In this document: in pieces, positions 1-8,600 of the stretch
Layout of the letters: the number at the start of each line of letters is the position of its first letter
How positions within the stretch are numbered: position 1 is the stretch's first letter
Source: Planctomycetales bacterium
GTDB taxonomy: Bacteria > Planctomycetota > Phycisphaerae > SM23-33
Length of the DNA: 13,553 nucleotides
Direction: 5' to 3'
Assembly: GCA_030631125.1 (NCBI GenBank)
Contig: DAOVLS010000025.1
Location: forward strand, 1-13,553
The notes under the pieces: generated by a model
Told to the model about the DNA's origin: nothing
Databases searched by the model: none
Seen by the model: only the letters and a program-made list of their open reading frames with translations
Position numbers and translations under genes: made by a program

Positions 1-325
1 GAATCTTAATCCAGCACATCAGTGTGATTTCTTTCTTCGGGCCGTTCAGGCTGGCGGATTTGAGAACCTCCACATAGTCGTCCACACCGTCAAACCGCAA
101 ACCGCCTCCGACTCTCCCTTTTGTCCACGTTGCACCGTGGATTGTCCCGTGGTTGCCGTTGCCTGATGTGTCGAGAAGCCTGTTGCCTTTGCCCTCATCA
201 AACTTCCAGCAGGCGACAAGCCCCTCTTTACTCGTGGCCGAGCATGAGCAGGCAAACAACGCGGTTAGAAAGCAGATTGCCGGTAACGATACCGGTGTTA
301 TGTTTTTCGGTGCATTTTTCTTCAT
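1..325 (-). CDS. LamG-domain lipoprotein, C-terminus beyond left edge (partial)
   Basis: Reading leftwards from the ATG at 325-323, an open frame of 108 codons runs off the window. It starts with a lysine-rich n-region and a hydrophobic stretch ending in a cysteine-rich site (LFACSCSA, Cys26 or Cys28), which suggests a lipoprotein signal peptide. Next comes the beginning of a concanavalin-like LamG fold (GLVACWKFDEGKGN, DTSGNGNHGTIHGATW, GGGLRFDGVDDYVEV). The start is supported by an AAGGGA ribosome-binding sequence just upstream and by the ATGA overlap with the stop codon of the preceding gene, which implies translational coupling. The frame is a close paralogue of the first ~100 residues of that upstream gene, so it is probably another surface polysaccharide-binding or -degrading lipoprotein. 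LamG is known as a sugar/protein binding fold. Any catalytic domain lies outside the window and cannot be judged. Confidence 0.85.
   Translation of the reverse strand, partial: MKKNAPKNITPVSLPAICFLTALFACSCSATSKEGLVACWKFDEGKGNRLLDTSGNGNHGTIHGATWTKGRVGGGLRFDGVDDYVEVLKSASLNGPKKEITLMCWIKI
198..225. repeat. 28-bp exact repeat within paralogous LamG coding regions (copy 1 of 2)
   Basis: These 28 bases are identical to 3707-3734, in the same orientation. Both copies encode the first strand of the LamG domain (GLVACWKF) directly after the lipoprotein signal. The surrounding ~180 bases are also clearly similar, with mostly synonymous or conservative differences. It marks a tandem duplication of the 5' end of the lipoprotein gene rather than a mobile element. 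Confidence 0.8.
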
Positions 326-3300
326 GTTCCCTTCTCCTGTGCGGGCATTTCTAATACGAGTTCGTGAGTCCCTTTGCCCACTGCGACCTTGACCCAGCCT
401 TTGCCGGAATCCAGAACGGGCGCAGCGGCACCGTTCAGTAGCACACCTGTGATGCCGGGGTGGTGAAAAGTTACCTTCGCGCCGGGCGAGATAATTCTGC
501 CTTGTTTGCCTTTGACGTACACACTCACGTCTTTGTCCGACTCAAAGCCTCGCCGAGGTTTTTTGCCCCCATCGTTGAAAGACCTTCCCTTTCGCACGAA
601 GTAGAAGACGTTTGCCTTACCCTTGATACGGTACAAGGCAGCAAGCCCCCTGAACGAAACCCTGTCGCATTTGACGGGCTTTTTCCCGGAAGATTCGATT
701 GCCATATCCGTAACAGTCCCGCCAAGGTCGATTTTCGCGCCTGTGTAATCCTTGCCGGTGATTCTGGACATCCCGGCTTTGGGGTGTGTCGCGTCGTACG
801 GGAAAACAACCGTTACGATGTTCCGCCGGCCCCGGCCACCGGTATCGTAAGTCGAATAGATATACTTTCCGACGAAACAGTTTTTCTCACCGCCCATGTT
901 TGCCAGCAGTCCCGGCTTGATGCCGACAGAAACCGGCGGCGTGGCGAGAAAGATGTTCACAAAGACGTCATGTCCGCTGTATGTATGCTTCTTTGGTCCA
1001 ATCTTCCATTTGTATTCGAGTTTGCCGGAGATGACTTCACAATCGTCCGAACTGGGGTGCAGTGCGATGTTGACCTTGCCGGCGGATTTGTCTGCGGCCA
1101 CTTCGTCGAACAGGACCCAGTATCCGCATCGTCCTTCCTGCGGGTGCACGAAGCAGAAGTTGCGCCGGTGCTGGCCGTTTGGCAGGGCGTCTTTCGAGTC
1201 TCCGCTGGCGTAGTCGAATCGCGGGGCTGTAAATCCTTCGACGATGCCTGCGCCCTTCTTCTCGACATGGTCCTTGTCGTCAATGAGTACAGTGTTGGCA
1301 GAGACGGCGGTGTGATGGACGTAGTCCCAGGAGAAGCCCAGCGCGCCGTTTCCCCAGCCGACGTATCCGGAGTTCCGCAGTATGTGTTCTCCGTAGGCGC
1401 ACAGGTGGACGGCGTTGACCTCCTTGTGCGAGTGTCCGTCGCCGCCCTGTCGGGTGCCCCTGCAATTCCACAGTACGCTCATGAGCGACCTGTCGGAGGG
1501 ATTGTCCTCCCAGAAGGCGGCGCACCCGTCGAGCCAGATGCGGCTGAGCGGTTTTTGCGGTTTCGGAAGCGGCTTATCCATCAGCGCGTAATGGAACAGG
1601 CTGCCGGACGGCATCCTGCCGTTCGCGCACCATGCGAGATTGGCGAAGGCCTTCATTGAGAATTTATGGACGCCGGGGTCGAACGGATCGTAGGCCCTGT
1701 TCGGACCGGTATCGGCGAAACTTATCACCCTGTAAAACGGGCTGAAACCGGCGCCGTAAAGCCACTCGTAGAAACCGTCAATCTGCGGGTCGGAGTACCA
1801 TGTATTATCCTCGCCGGCGAACTCGAGGATATGATGAAAGTGCATCTTGCCGTGCCTGCTGTTGGCGGAGCATATCGCATAACCGGGACCGTCATAGAAT
1901 ACGCCGTCGGAACTGAACCATCTGGAGTAATCCGCACGCCACCTGGTCTTGGCGCTGTCGATCCGCCGTCGGTCGCCTTTGTAAATCGCCCACAGGCCGT
2001 AATTGGCGAAATGATAAACGCTCCCTGATCTCCTGTAATACCAGTCAGCGACCGTATCGAGTTTGGATTCGAGGTCGTCCCGCTGCGCCGGCGAAAGGTC
2101 ATTGTAGATTACGTCGAGGGCCAGGACGGAATTGAAGAAGGCTGCCTGCCAGTCGGCATTCAAGTAGTATTGGCCGTTGTGTCCCGTCCAGTCGCGGGCG
2201 TGCACGTACAACTTGTCCCAGGCCGACAGGGCGTCGGCAATCTTGTCCCTGTAAAGAGTTTTGTTTTCCGGGTCGAGGATGTAAGCAAGGGCGCCATTGC
2301 GTACTACGCTCGACATCCTGCTGTACCGACGGCCCACAAATTCGTCCTTCTTCGGGCTGTAACTGTTTTTCTCCATATAGGAGACAGCCTCGGCCTTCAT
2401 CTCCTTCCACGGCGACCTGGCCGCTCGCGCCCGCATGACGGGATAGTCCGATTTCCTCACAATCAGGCGAGGATGCTCAACTTTACGAGTGGTCAATGTG
2501 TATTCCCTGCTTTTTGTGGCGTTGCCCGCTGAGTCTGTGCTTTCGACAATGAAATAGTATTTCACGCCGCCGGCCAGACCGGTCAGGGTAATACGATGGG
2601 ATTTTACGTAAAAGGTTCTTTTTTTCGTCTTGTTGAAATGAGATTTCACACCGCTGCCAAGGGCATAGCCAAGGCCCACGGTAACACTGCGAGTTTTCAA
2701 GTATAAAGGGCCTTTGGCCGCTTTGCTGTATTTCCCTGAAGACGTACCGTACCTGATAATGCCCCTGCATTTCTCATTCGTTTTCCAGAGGATAGTTGCG
2801 CTTACACCATTGATATCCTCCGTTTTGACGTCGGAAATGGAAGGTGGAGTTTTATCCGTGGCCAGGACTATATTTGTCGTTGTGGTTTCATCGGCCTTGA
2901 CCTTTATGTCTAATTTGGCGCGTGACTTGTAATGTTTTTTATGGACATTTACGTCGAACGTACCGGCTGGGACGGCGATGCGGTATCTTCCTTGCCTGTC
3001 CGTATCGGACCGAAACGGCCCGACACTGACCTTCGCCCCTTCTATCGGATTGCCGCTTTTACTGATTATCTTGCCGGCGACTGTACCTTTGGGGACGCCG
3101 GCAAGATAACTTTCAAGAATCTCCTCACGCGTCAGCGCCCGTGAGTAGATGCTGATTTCGTCCATTGTTCCCTTGAAGAAGTGATCCGATTTATTATCTG
3201 AGTGCCAGACCCCGATATGCAGATCGGCTGTGGATTGGTGTATTTTTGGCGATTCGGGGACTGAATCCGAAGACGCCGGCTGACCGTTGATGTAAATCCG

Positions 3301-3834
3301 CATGATTTTTCCGTTGGAGGTTACGGCGATGTGCACCCATTTGTCCGCCGGAACGGTTTTGGAAGACTTGCACCACGTTCCACCAGTCCCCGTAGGAGAG
3401 AGGGCGAAATGGACAGTTTTTCCTCCGGAGTCCACGTCCAGTTCCAGGCAGCGCTGACTGGTATTGTCGCAGGGCCACCTTTCCAATATCGAGTATCTTC
3501 CGGAAAGGGGCGTCTTTATCCGGCACATGAGGGTTATCTCTTTGTTTATGCTGTTCAGGGCGGCGGATTTGGGCACTGTTACATAGTCGTCCACCCCGTC
3601 AAACCGCAGGCCTCCTCCGACTCTGCCTTTGACCCACTCGGCTCCGTGGATTGTCCCGTGGTTACCGTGTCCGGAAGTATCGAGGAGCCTGTCTCCTTTG
3701 CCTTCCTCAAACTTCCAGCAGGCGACAAGCCCCTTGTTTTGTCCGGCAGAGCATGATGCCAGGAACAGCACAGAGCCAAGACAAACGGACAGCAACAAAA
3801 CCAGCCTCATGTCAACAGAAGTGTTTTTTTCCAT
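322..3834 (-). CDS. Multidomain lipoprotein: LamG + CarboxypepD_reg + FnIII-like + heparinase II/III-like lyase
   Basis: This is a 1170-residue exported protein, probably a polysaccharide lyase or a relative of one. Visible domains in order: a lipoprotein signal peptide with lipobox LASC (Cys28); a LamG fold at ~35-245 (GLVACWKFEEGKGD, FDGVDDYV, FKGTMDEISIYSRALT); a carboxypeptidase-regulatory-like beta sandwich at ~250-326; an FnIII/purple-phosphatase-N-like domain at ~331-450; an alpha/alpha-toroid region opening with HPRLIVRKSDYPVMRAR (~454) and containing ANYGLWAIYKGD (~610) and DGVFYDGPGY (~643); and a heparinase II/III-type beta domain with GDGHSHKEVNAVHL (798-811), ILRNSGY and HTAVSANTVLIDD (841-853). 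Candidate catalytic residues, by family analogy only, are Tyr647 or Tyr652 and His801/His803. AGGAG lies 9 nt before the chosen ATG, and the later Met9 has no such site. No promoter is evident in the 113 bp back to the STAS gene. The substrate is unknown: heparinase-like folds act on alginate, heparinoids, ulvan and others. Confidence 0.85.
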   Translation of the reverse strand: MEKNTSVDMRLVLLLSVCLGSVLFLASCSAGQNKGLVACWKFEEGKGDRLLDTSGHGNHGTIHGAEWVKGRVGGGLRFDGVDDYVTVPKSAALNSINKEITLMCRIKTPLSGRYSILERWPCDNTSQRCLELDVDSGGKTVHFALSPTGTGGTWCKSSKTVPADKWVHIAVTSNGKIMRIYINGQPASSDSVPESPKIHQSTADLHIGVWHSDNKSDHFFKGTMDEISIYSRALTREEILESYLAGVPKGTVAGKIISKSGNPIEGAKVSVGPFRSDTDRQGRYRIAVPAGTFDVNVHKKHYKSRAKLDIKVKADETTTTNIVLATDKTPPSISDVKTEDINGVSATILWKTNEKCRGIIRYGTSSGKYSKAAKGPLYLKTRSVTVGLGYALGSGVKSHFNKTKKRTFYVKSHRITLTGLAGGVKYYFIVESTDSAGNATKSREYTLTTRKVEHPRLIVRKSDYPVMRARAARSPWKEMKAEAVSYMEKNSYSPKKDEFVGRRYSRMSSVVRNGALAYILDPENKTLYRDKIADALSAWDKLYVHARDWTGHNGQYYLNADWQAAFFNSVLALDVIYNDLSPAQRDDLESKLDTVADWYYRRSGSVYHFANYGLWAIYKGDRRRIDSAKTRWRADYSRWFSSDGVFYDGPGYAICSANSRHGKMHFHHILEFAGEDNTWYSDPQIDGFYEWLYGAGFSPFYRVISFADTGPNRAYDPFDPGVHKFSMKAFANLAWCANGRMPSGSLFHYALMDKPLPKPQKPLSRIWLDGCAAFWEDNPSDRSLMSVLWNCRGTRQGGDGHSHKEVNAVHLCAYGEHILRNSGYVGWGNGALGFSWDYVHHTAVSANTVLIDDKDHVEKKGAGIVEGFTAPRFDYASGDSKDALPNGQHRRNFCFVHPQEGRCGYWVLFDEVAADKSAGKVNIALHPSSDDCEVISGKLEYKWKIGPKKHTYSGHDVFVNIFLATPPVSVGIKPGLLANMGGEKNCFVGKYIYSTYDTGGRGRRNIVTVVFPYDATHPKAGMSRITGKDYTGAKIDLGGTVTDMAIESSGKKPVKCDRVSFRGLAALYRIKGKANVFYFVRKGRSFNDGGKKPRRGFESDKDVSVYVKGKQGRIISPGAKVTFHHPGITGVLLNGAAAPVLDSGKGWVKVAVGKGTHELVLEMPAQEKGT

Positions 3835-3947
3835 GTTTGTTGTCTCCTGCTAAGATTCCGGCGATTGGGTGCGCGCAGACATAAACGGCGACGCTCATGC
3901 GCTTACCGACTGCGAAAGACCGATTGATTAACCCCTGATCAGCATCA

Positions 3948-4286
3948 TCAAGGTTGGGTCGCGATCTGGATGCTCGTCAGGGCTGTGGCTGGGTCGTCGG
4001 TGAACTCGAAGACCTTGTCCAGCCCCGTGATGCTGAAGACGTTGCGGACCCGGTCGCTTACGCCGCAAAGAATTATTCTGCATTTCCCGGCGAGGATCTG
4101 CTTCCGCAGGCGGAGAAGCGCCGAAAGATTCGAGGAGTTCAGATGACTTGCCGCCGAAAGGTTTATCGCCACGTTGACGCAATTTTGCTTCACCATCTCC
4201 GTCAACGAGACCATTTCTTCGGTGAACTGCGGGTCGTTGGACAGTTCGGCGACGATGATATTGTCGGACCAGTTCTGGATTGTCAT
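3948..4286 (-). CDS. STAS-domain protein (anti-sigma factor antagonist-like)
   Basis: A 112-residue protein of the usual size for a single STAS domain, the fold of SpoIIAA/RsbV-type anti-anti-sigma factors. The pattern is typical: an N-terminal strand (NIIVAELS), the central strand-turn-helix (VAINLSAASHLNSSNLSALL, 39-58), then CRIILCGVSDRVRNVFSITGLDKVFEFTDDPATAL. The serines aligned with the regulatory phosphoserine of SpoIIAA are Ser51/Ser52, but the usual D-S-S-G is here N-S-S-N. The chosen ATG has AGGGAG 9 nt upstream. A longer frame back to a TTG at 4352 is rejected because that codon forms the -35 box of a good promoter. In the family such proteins bind a serine kinase/anti-sigma partner and release a sigma factor or other output. 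No kinase or phosphatase gene is in the window, so its pathway is unknown. Cytoplasmic. Confidence 0.85.
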   Translation of the reverse strand: MTIQNWSDNIIVAELSNDPQFTEEMVSLTEMVKQNCVNVAINLSAASHLNSSNLSALLRLRKQILAGKCRIILCGVSDRVRNVFSITGLDKVFEFTDDPATALTSIQIATQP

Positions 4287-4323
4287 TCTTAAACACTCCC
4301 TGATTTCGCAGCGTTCGACCGCT

Positions 4324-4352
4324 ACGATAGTCCCGCACGCCATGAGGGTCAA
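4324..4352 (-). promoter_or_regulatory. Sigma70-like promoter of the STAS gene
   Basis: On the minus strand TTGACC (4352-4347) and TATCGT (4329-4324) are separated by exactly 17 bp, matching 5/6 and 4/6 of the consensus boxes. The predicted start near 4317 gives a leader of about 30 nt that contains the AGGGAG ribosome-binding site. The -35 box sits only a few bases from the edge of the heptad repeat element. Confidence 0.6.
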
Positions 4353-4356
4353 GCAT

Positions 4357-4483
4357 AATGTCTAATGCCTGATGACCAATGTCTAATTAATGACTAATGT
4401 CTGACGACCCTTCGCAATTCTGGAAAATATTGAAGAAATAGACGAAAAGTTTTCTGCCTTTTAGTCATTGGTCATTAGACATT
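4357..4483. repeat. Period-7 inverted repeat element, AATGWCY flavour
   Basis: The left arm (4357-4409) is a run of degenerate heptamers: AATGTCT, AATGCCT, GATGACC, AATGTCT, a truncated AATT, AATGACT, AATGTCT, GACGACC. After a 53-nt AT-rich loop, the right arm (4463-4483) holds three heptamers in the opposite sense (AGTCATT, GGTCATT, AGACATT). The 21-nt right arm matches 4364-4384 at 18 of 21 positions when complemented, so a long hairpin is possible. The element lies between the 3' end of the RNase HII-like gene (7 nt away) and the STAS promoter. Transcribed with the RNase gene it could act as a 3'-end stabiliser or weak terminator. That role is inference. Confidence 0.75.
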
Positions 4484-4489
4484 TTTTTG

Positions 4490-5458
4490 TTACCTGCATC
4501 TTACCAGCAGCGACCTGTCGATGCGTTCGGCGGCAATTGTATCGGTGATGTCGTTCAGGAACCGTTTGCCGTCGGTGTAGTACCCGGCGGTGGGTTTCAG
4601 GTCGGCGATGCGGTCGGCCCACCATTTATTCAGCAGTTCCATGAACAGTTCACGGAGGTACTTGCTGACCATACTGGCCAGAGCGACGGGCAGCGAATCG
4701 CTTTCAGCCTTTGTGCAGAAGCGGATTTCCGCGCTGCGATTACCGTCGCGTATGATGTAGGTGCTTTGCCGCTCGGATTCATCGACGATTTTTATTTGCG
4801 CTCCGTCGAATATCCGCTGCAAAGGCCTGATGTAGCGGGTGCGTCCGCCCTGTCTATCGACGACGATGCGGATCGGCTCGGCGCTGCCGGCGTAGGTCCG
4901 AAAAACGTAGGCCAGCAGGCGGGCGGTTATTCCGAACGAAGCGACGGCCTTGTTGCGTGTGGTGCGGATAAGGCGATTGAATTGTCCGGCGAAGACAGGT
5001 TCCGCCCGGACTGCTTCGAGCGTGATGCCGTGGCGAGTCATTGCCTCGGCTGCGCCACGTGCGCGGAGGGTCAGGTCTTCCGCCCCGGCCTGGCGCGGCA
5101 GTGGGGGGTCGGCGTTCGCATACCACCGATAACCCTGCATCATGTCGCCGGCCGACGGAGCGACCCGGCGCAGCAGTTCCCGCAGCGACCCCGGCGGTTG
5201 ACCGGTCTGGGCGAGCATACCCAGCACGCCGCGTTCGATATGCACCAGGCCGGCGGTGCGAACGTGCATCGCCTTGGAATCAGCCACCGGCAGGGCGGGC
5301 GACTTGCGAAAACCCTTCCGCACAACCGTCCCGGCCAGCATCGACCAGAAACATTTATCCATTGCCCGGTCCGGAACGCGAAAAACGCTCGCCGATACAA
5401 CCAGCGGCCCAAGTATCGGACCCAGACCGGCTTCATCTATTCCTGCTATTATCGCCAT
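4490..5458 (-). CDS. RNase HII-like protein, long and divergent
   Basis: A 322-residue cytoplasmic protein with the type 2 RNase H signature. The N-terminus IAGIDEAGLGPILGPLVV matches the family GIDEAGRGPxxGPVV, giving Asp8 and Glu9 as metal ligands. VADSKAM (58-64) corresponds to the family DSKxL. IVVDRQGGRTRY (198-209) supplies Asp201. FCTKAESDSLPVALASMVSKYLRE (247-270) matches the helix carrying the fourth acid (Glu252 or Asp254). TAGYYTDGKRFLNDI (290-304) resembles the C-terminal GYPTxxH element, but the His is replaced by Lys/Arg. RNase HII removes ribonucleotides or RNA from DNA duplexes. Typical RNase HII is ~200 residues; here an insert of about 100-130 residues lies between the DSK motif and Asp201. 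No Shine-Dalgarno precedes the ATG, which follows a TATAAT closely and may be leaderless. Whether it is a true RNase HII or a lineage-specific relative with other nucleic-acid specificity is open. Confidence 0.75.
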   Translation of the reverse strand: MAIIAGIDEAGLGPILGPLVVSASVFRVPDRAMDKCFWSMLAGTVVRKGFRKSPALPVADSKAMHVRTAGLVHIERGVLGMLAQTGQPPGSLRELLRRVAPSAGDMMQGYRWYANADPPLPRQAGAEDLTLRARGAAEAMTRHGITLEAVRAEPVFAGQFNRLIRTTRNKAVASFGITARLLAYVFRTYAGSAEPIRIVVDRQGGRTRYIRPLQRIFDGAQIKIVDESERQSTYIIRDGNRSAEIRFCTKAESDSLPVALASMVSKYLRELFMELLNKWWADRIADLKPTAGYYTDGKRFLNDITDTIAAERIDRSLLVRCR

Positions 5459-5468
5459 TGATGGTGGA

Positions 5469-5498
5469 ATTATAGAACGCCTCGCCGACGTATGAAAG
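5469..5498 (-). promoter_or_regulatory. Candidate promoter for a leaderless RNase HII-like transcript
   Basis: A perfect TATAAT occupies 5474-5469 on the minus strand, only 10 nt before the ATG at 5458. The expected start would leave a leader of about 4 nt, consistent with the absence of a ribosome-binding sequence. The upstream box is weak (CTTTCA at 5498-5493). Confidence 0.35.
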
Positions 5499-5615
5499 GG
5501 CAGTTGTTTTCGGCGATGCCTTCCTGTAGCGTTATCGCTTCCGCCTGCGTCTTGGCAGGGTAGGGGGCGCTGCCGCCGGAAGGAAGAGCGTCGCCCGGCT
5601 TTGCCCCTCAGACGT

Positions 5616-8600
5616 TCATTTCTTCCGTCGTCGCAGCATCGCCACAGCGCCCAGCAGCAGCAAACTCGCGGAGGCGGGTTCGGGAATAGTTTTGCTGCTG
5701 CTGCTGCCGTAATTCACCTTCAGGATGAAGAAGTCCGAGAGTTCAACATCGCCATTGCCGTCGAAGTCGCCTTCGGCCCAACAATTGCCCATGCCGAAGT
5801 TGGCTTTCAGGGTAAAGAAGTCCGAGAGATCGACATCGCCATCCATATCGCCATCGCCGCAGAAGAACTGCTTCGGATCCCCGATGTTGAGGTAATAGAG
5901 GTTCAGGCCGTTCAGGTCGATCGTCGCGCCGGCGTTCATGATGAGGTTGTTGACATACACTGCCTCATTGCCGAGGCTGCCATCGTCCTGGTTGTCGAAA
6001 TCATCGACCAGTTGGATTTTCCCTGCTGCTGTTCCGCCCAGTTGCAGCGTATCCAGCAGAAAATTGGCTGTAACAAAGCCGCCAATCACTGCCCCGACGT
6101 CCTCACCGGCTGCCTCGAACGGATCGACGTATGCCGCGCCGCCCTCGAAGATAAGCGTCAGATTCCCCAGACCGGCGAGACTATCTGGATTGGTGCTTTG
6201 GTTCTTAAATGCAGACCCGGTCATGTGAACCATCGCACCTTCGACTGCTGTAAAAGAACTCTCGTTATAAAAACCAAACCATTTTTGGATCTGAATGTCA
6301 GCGGCAATCGAAGCGATACTTAGCGTTCCGTTGCTGTACACACACAGATGAGATGTGTCGAAAACTCCGCCGCTCAACACACAAGAGCTTTCTTTCGAAC
6401 CTCCTCCCACTCTCACGTAATCTGAAACAATGCAGGTTCCTCCACTCTGGAGAAAGTGTCCCTTACCATCATACTCATAGTTTCCGACCAGGATTTTCGG
6501 CGTCGTGATTTGCCCGTCGCGCAACTCGTACGTGCCGACACCGTCGTGCATATTACCCAGGTAAATACCACTGTAGTAAGAATCTGCCCCGCTTTGATCT
6601 ACCGTTCCGCCTTCTTGTATGAACCATCCTGTTCCTCGCTCGCCGACGACCAATTTGCTCGAACCGGTCATAGTCAAAACACCTGTCCCGAGAAGCCTAT
6701 ACGTACCTTCAGAGCCACTGCTCGAGCCGATGCGGACGCCGCTTCCGCCTTTGATGCCGCCTGAATGGATGAATGTGACGTTGCCGCTTCCCTCAACGCC
6801 TATGCTCAGATTACCAATCAGTTCACCCCCTCGCAATTCATACACTGCGTCGGATTCGTTGGAATAGCCTAAACCCACGCTGCAGTTAACCGTGCCGCCT
6901 TCCTGGATAAACCGGCCCGTACCAAAATATCCGATTGTAATTCCACCACCATCAATTACTCCACCGTTCATTTCGTATATGCCGGTCGAGCCGGAATCGT
7001 ACCCAATATACATTGCGGAGTCATAACTCAGCGTGAAAGTGCCACCGTTTTGAACGAAAAGCCCATTTCCGCCCGAGCCAATTTTAACGTCATCACGGCT
7101 TTCGTGCTTTTCCAATGTCCCAGCATTCAAAGTGTAGGTTCCCTGTGAGCCTTCATATTTGCCCACAATCAATTGCGGTACCGATACGGTTCCGCCTTCC
7201 TGCGTAAACGTACCTGTACCCATTCCGCCAACAGTCAGCTTTCCATTTACCTGCCCGTCGTGAAGGGTATAAGTACCTGTCCCGCCACCAGCATATGGCG
7301 GGCCGCCACCTACCGGGCAGGCCCCGACCATTATTTGGCCTATGTAAGCGCCGCTGGTTGTGACTATGCCACTGTTTTGCACAAATTCCCCGATACCCTC
7401 GTATCCAACGTACAGATTGGTCCGAAGCTCCGCGAGGCTGCTCATTTCGTAGTAACCTTCGCCAAGACTACTGCCTACAATCAGATTCTGCACCTGCAGA
7501 CTGTCGGAGTCATGTGTGGCGACGGCACCGTTTGCTATCTGGACCGCAGGAAGATCATCGTCATCGTCACGCGGCTCAATGACAGCCCCGCCCATAAGAC
7601 TCCCATTGGCCAAGTCTCTCATGTTAAAGTCGAAGCCCATGACCAGATCACCATCGGTGTCGGAGAATTTCAGCATTGGGGTTTGGATGCCTCCCCCGAA
7701 CCATTCCAGCTGCCCTTTGCCAACACAGATCTCTGACCCAACGTTGAGTTGCCCCCCTTCCAACCGATAGATTCCTTTACCCTGGCCTATGAGCAGGGTG
7801 TCCGTAACGGTCAGGGTTCCAGCCGTCTGCGTGTACGAGGCCGTCTCACCGTACATGTTGCCCACAATGATGATATCTCTGGCCTTATGGTTCCCCGCTG
7901 TTTGCACGACAGTCCCGTCATTTCTGAAAACTGCGGAAACCTGTAGTGCAGACGCACCTGTGGTAAGGAATATATCAGATCCCTCCAGGTTGCGTAGTGT
8001 TTTCGTGGCAAGTCCACCTTCCACCGTTAGAGTTCCCCGGTTGTTTATCAAAAATGCACTGCCGGTGGTTGAAATGTTTACCGTTTTCCCCACAGGCAAG
8101 AGGACGAATGAATTGGCGTTGGGTATTCCGTTGCTCCAGGACGATGAGTTGCTCCAATTGCCGCTGACACTTTGGAATTGCGTGTCCGTAGTACCAGTCT
8201 GTCGCAAAGTGTACCAACCGCCGACACCCCAGTCATAGGAACTCGACATCGTCCGGAACCTCTCCCAGCGGGGTGTTGCGGACGCACTCCATGTGTCCCG
8301 GCAGGCGTATTCCTGATAGCCGTTGGTGTCCCGGAACCCGATCGCCGTAACGGAGTGATCAATCTTGCCGTCACCTTTTGTGTCCACGCTGAACATGACA
8401 GGTCGGCCGAACTGGATTTCTCTTGTGAAATTATCCCAAGTAGGCGTGGAGGAATATACACCACCGGCAGTGAAACTGTAACCCTTCCAGGACGCGTAAT
8501 CCTCCATTCCGCCGCTGATTCTGCTTTGCGAGGTAGCCCCGTACCAAAGATTCAAAGCACTTTGTGAAGTACCCATGAAATCCGCCAGACAATTGTCCGC

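Noticed and set aside
460..1659. A 399-codon plus-strand open frame
   Set aside because: It lies wholly antisense inside the heparinase-like gene, whose minus-strand frame shows continuous family motifs. The plus frame has no recognisable domain or ribosome-binding site.
4287..4352. 22-residue N-terminal extension of the STAS protein from a TTG at 4352
   Set aside because: The TTG belongs to a TTGACC -35 box, the extension spans the promoter, and the ATG at 4286 has a good ribosome-binding site and fits the domain boundary.
4487..5461. A 324-codon plus-strand open frame mirroring the RNase HII-like gene
   Set aside because: The minus frame carries the IDEAG, DSK and VDRQGG motifs. The plus frame is a codon-bias shadow with low-complexity Ala/Gly/Arg composition.
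5475..5615. GC-rich partial dyads after the PEP-CTERM stop codon and upstream of the RNase HII-like gene
   Set aside because: Only short, interrupted complementarity and no T run were found; no terminator can be supported.
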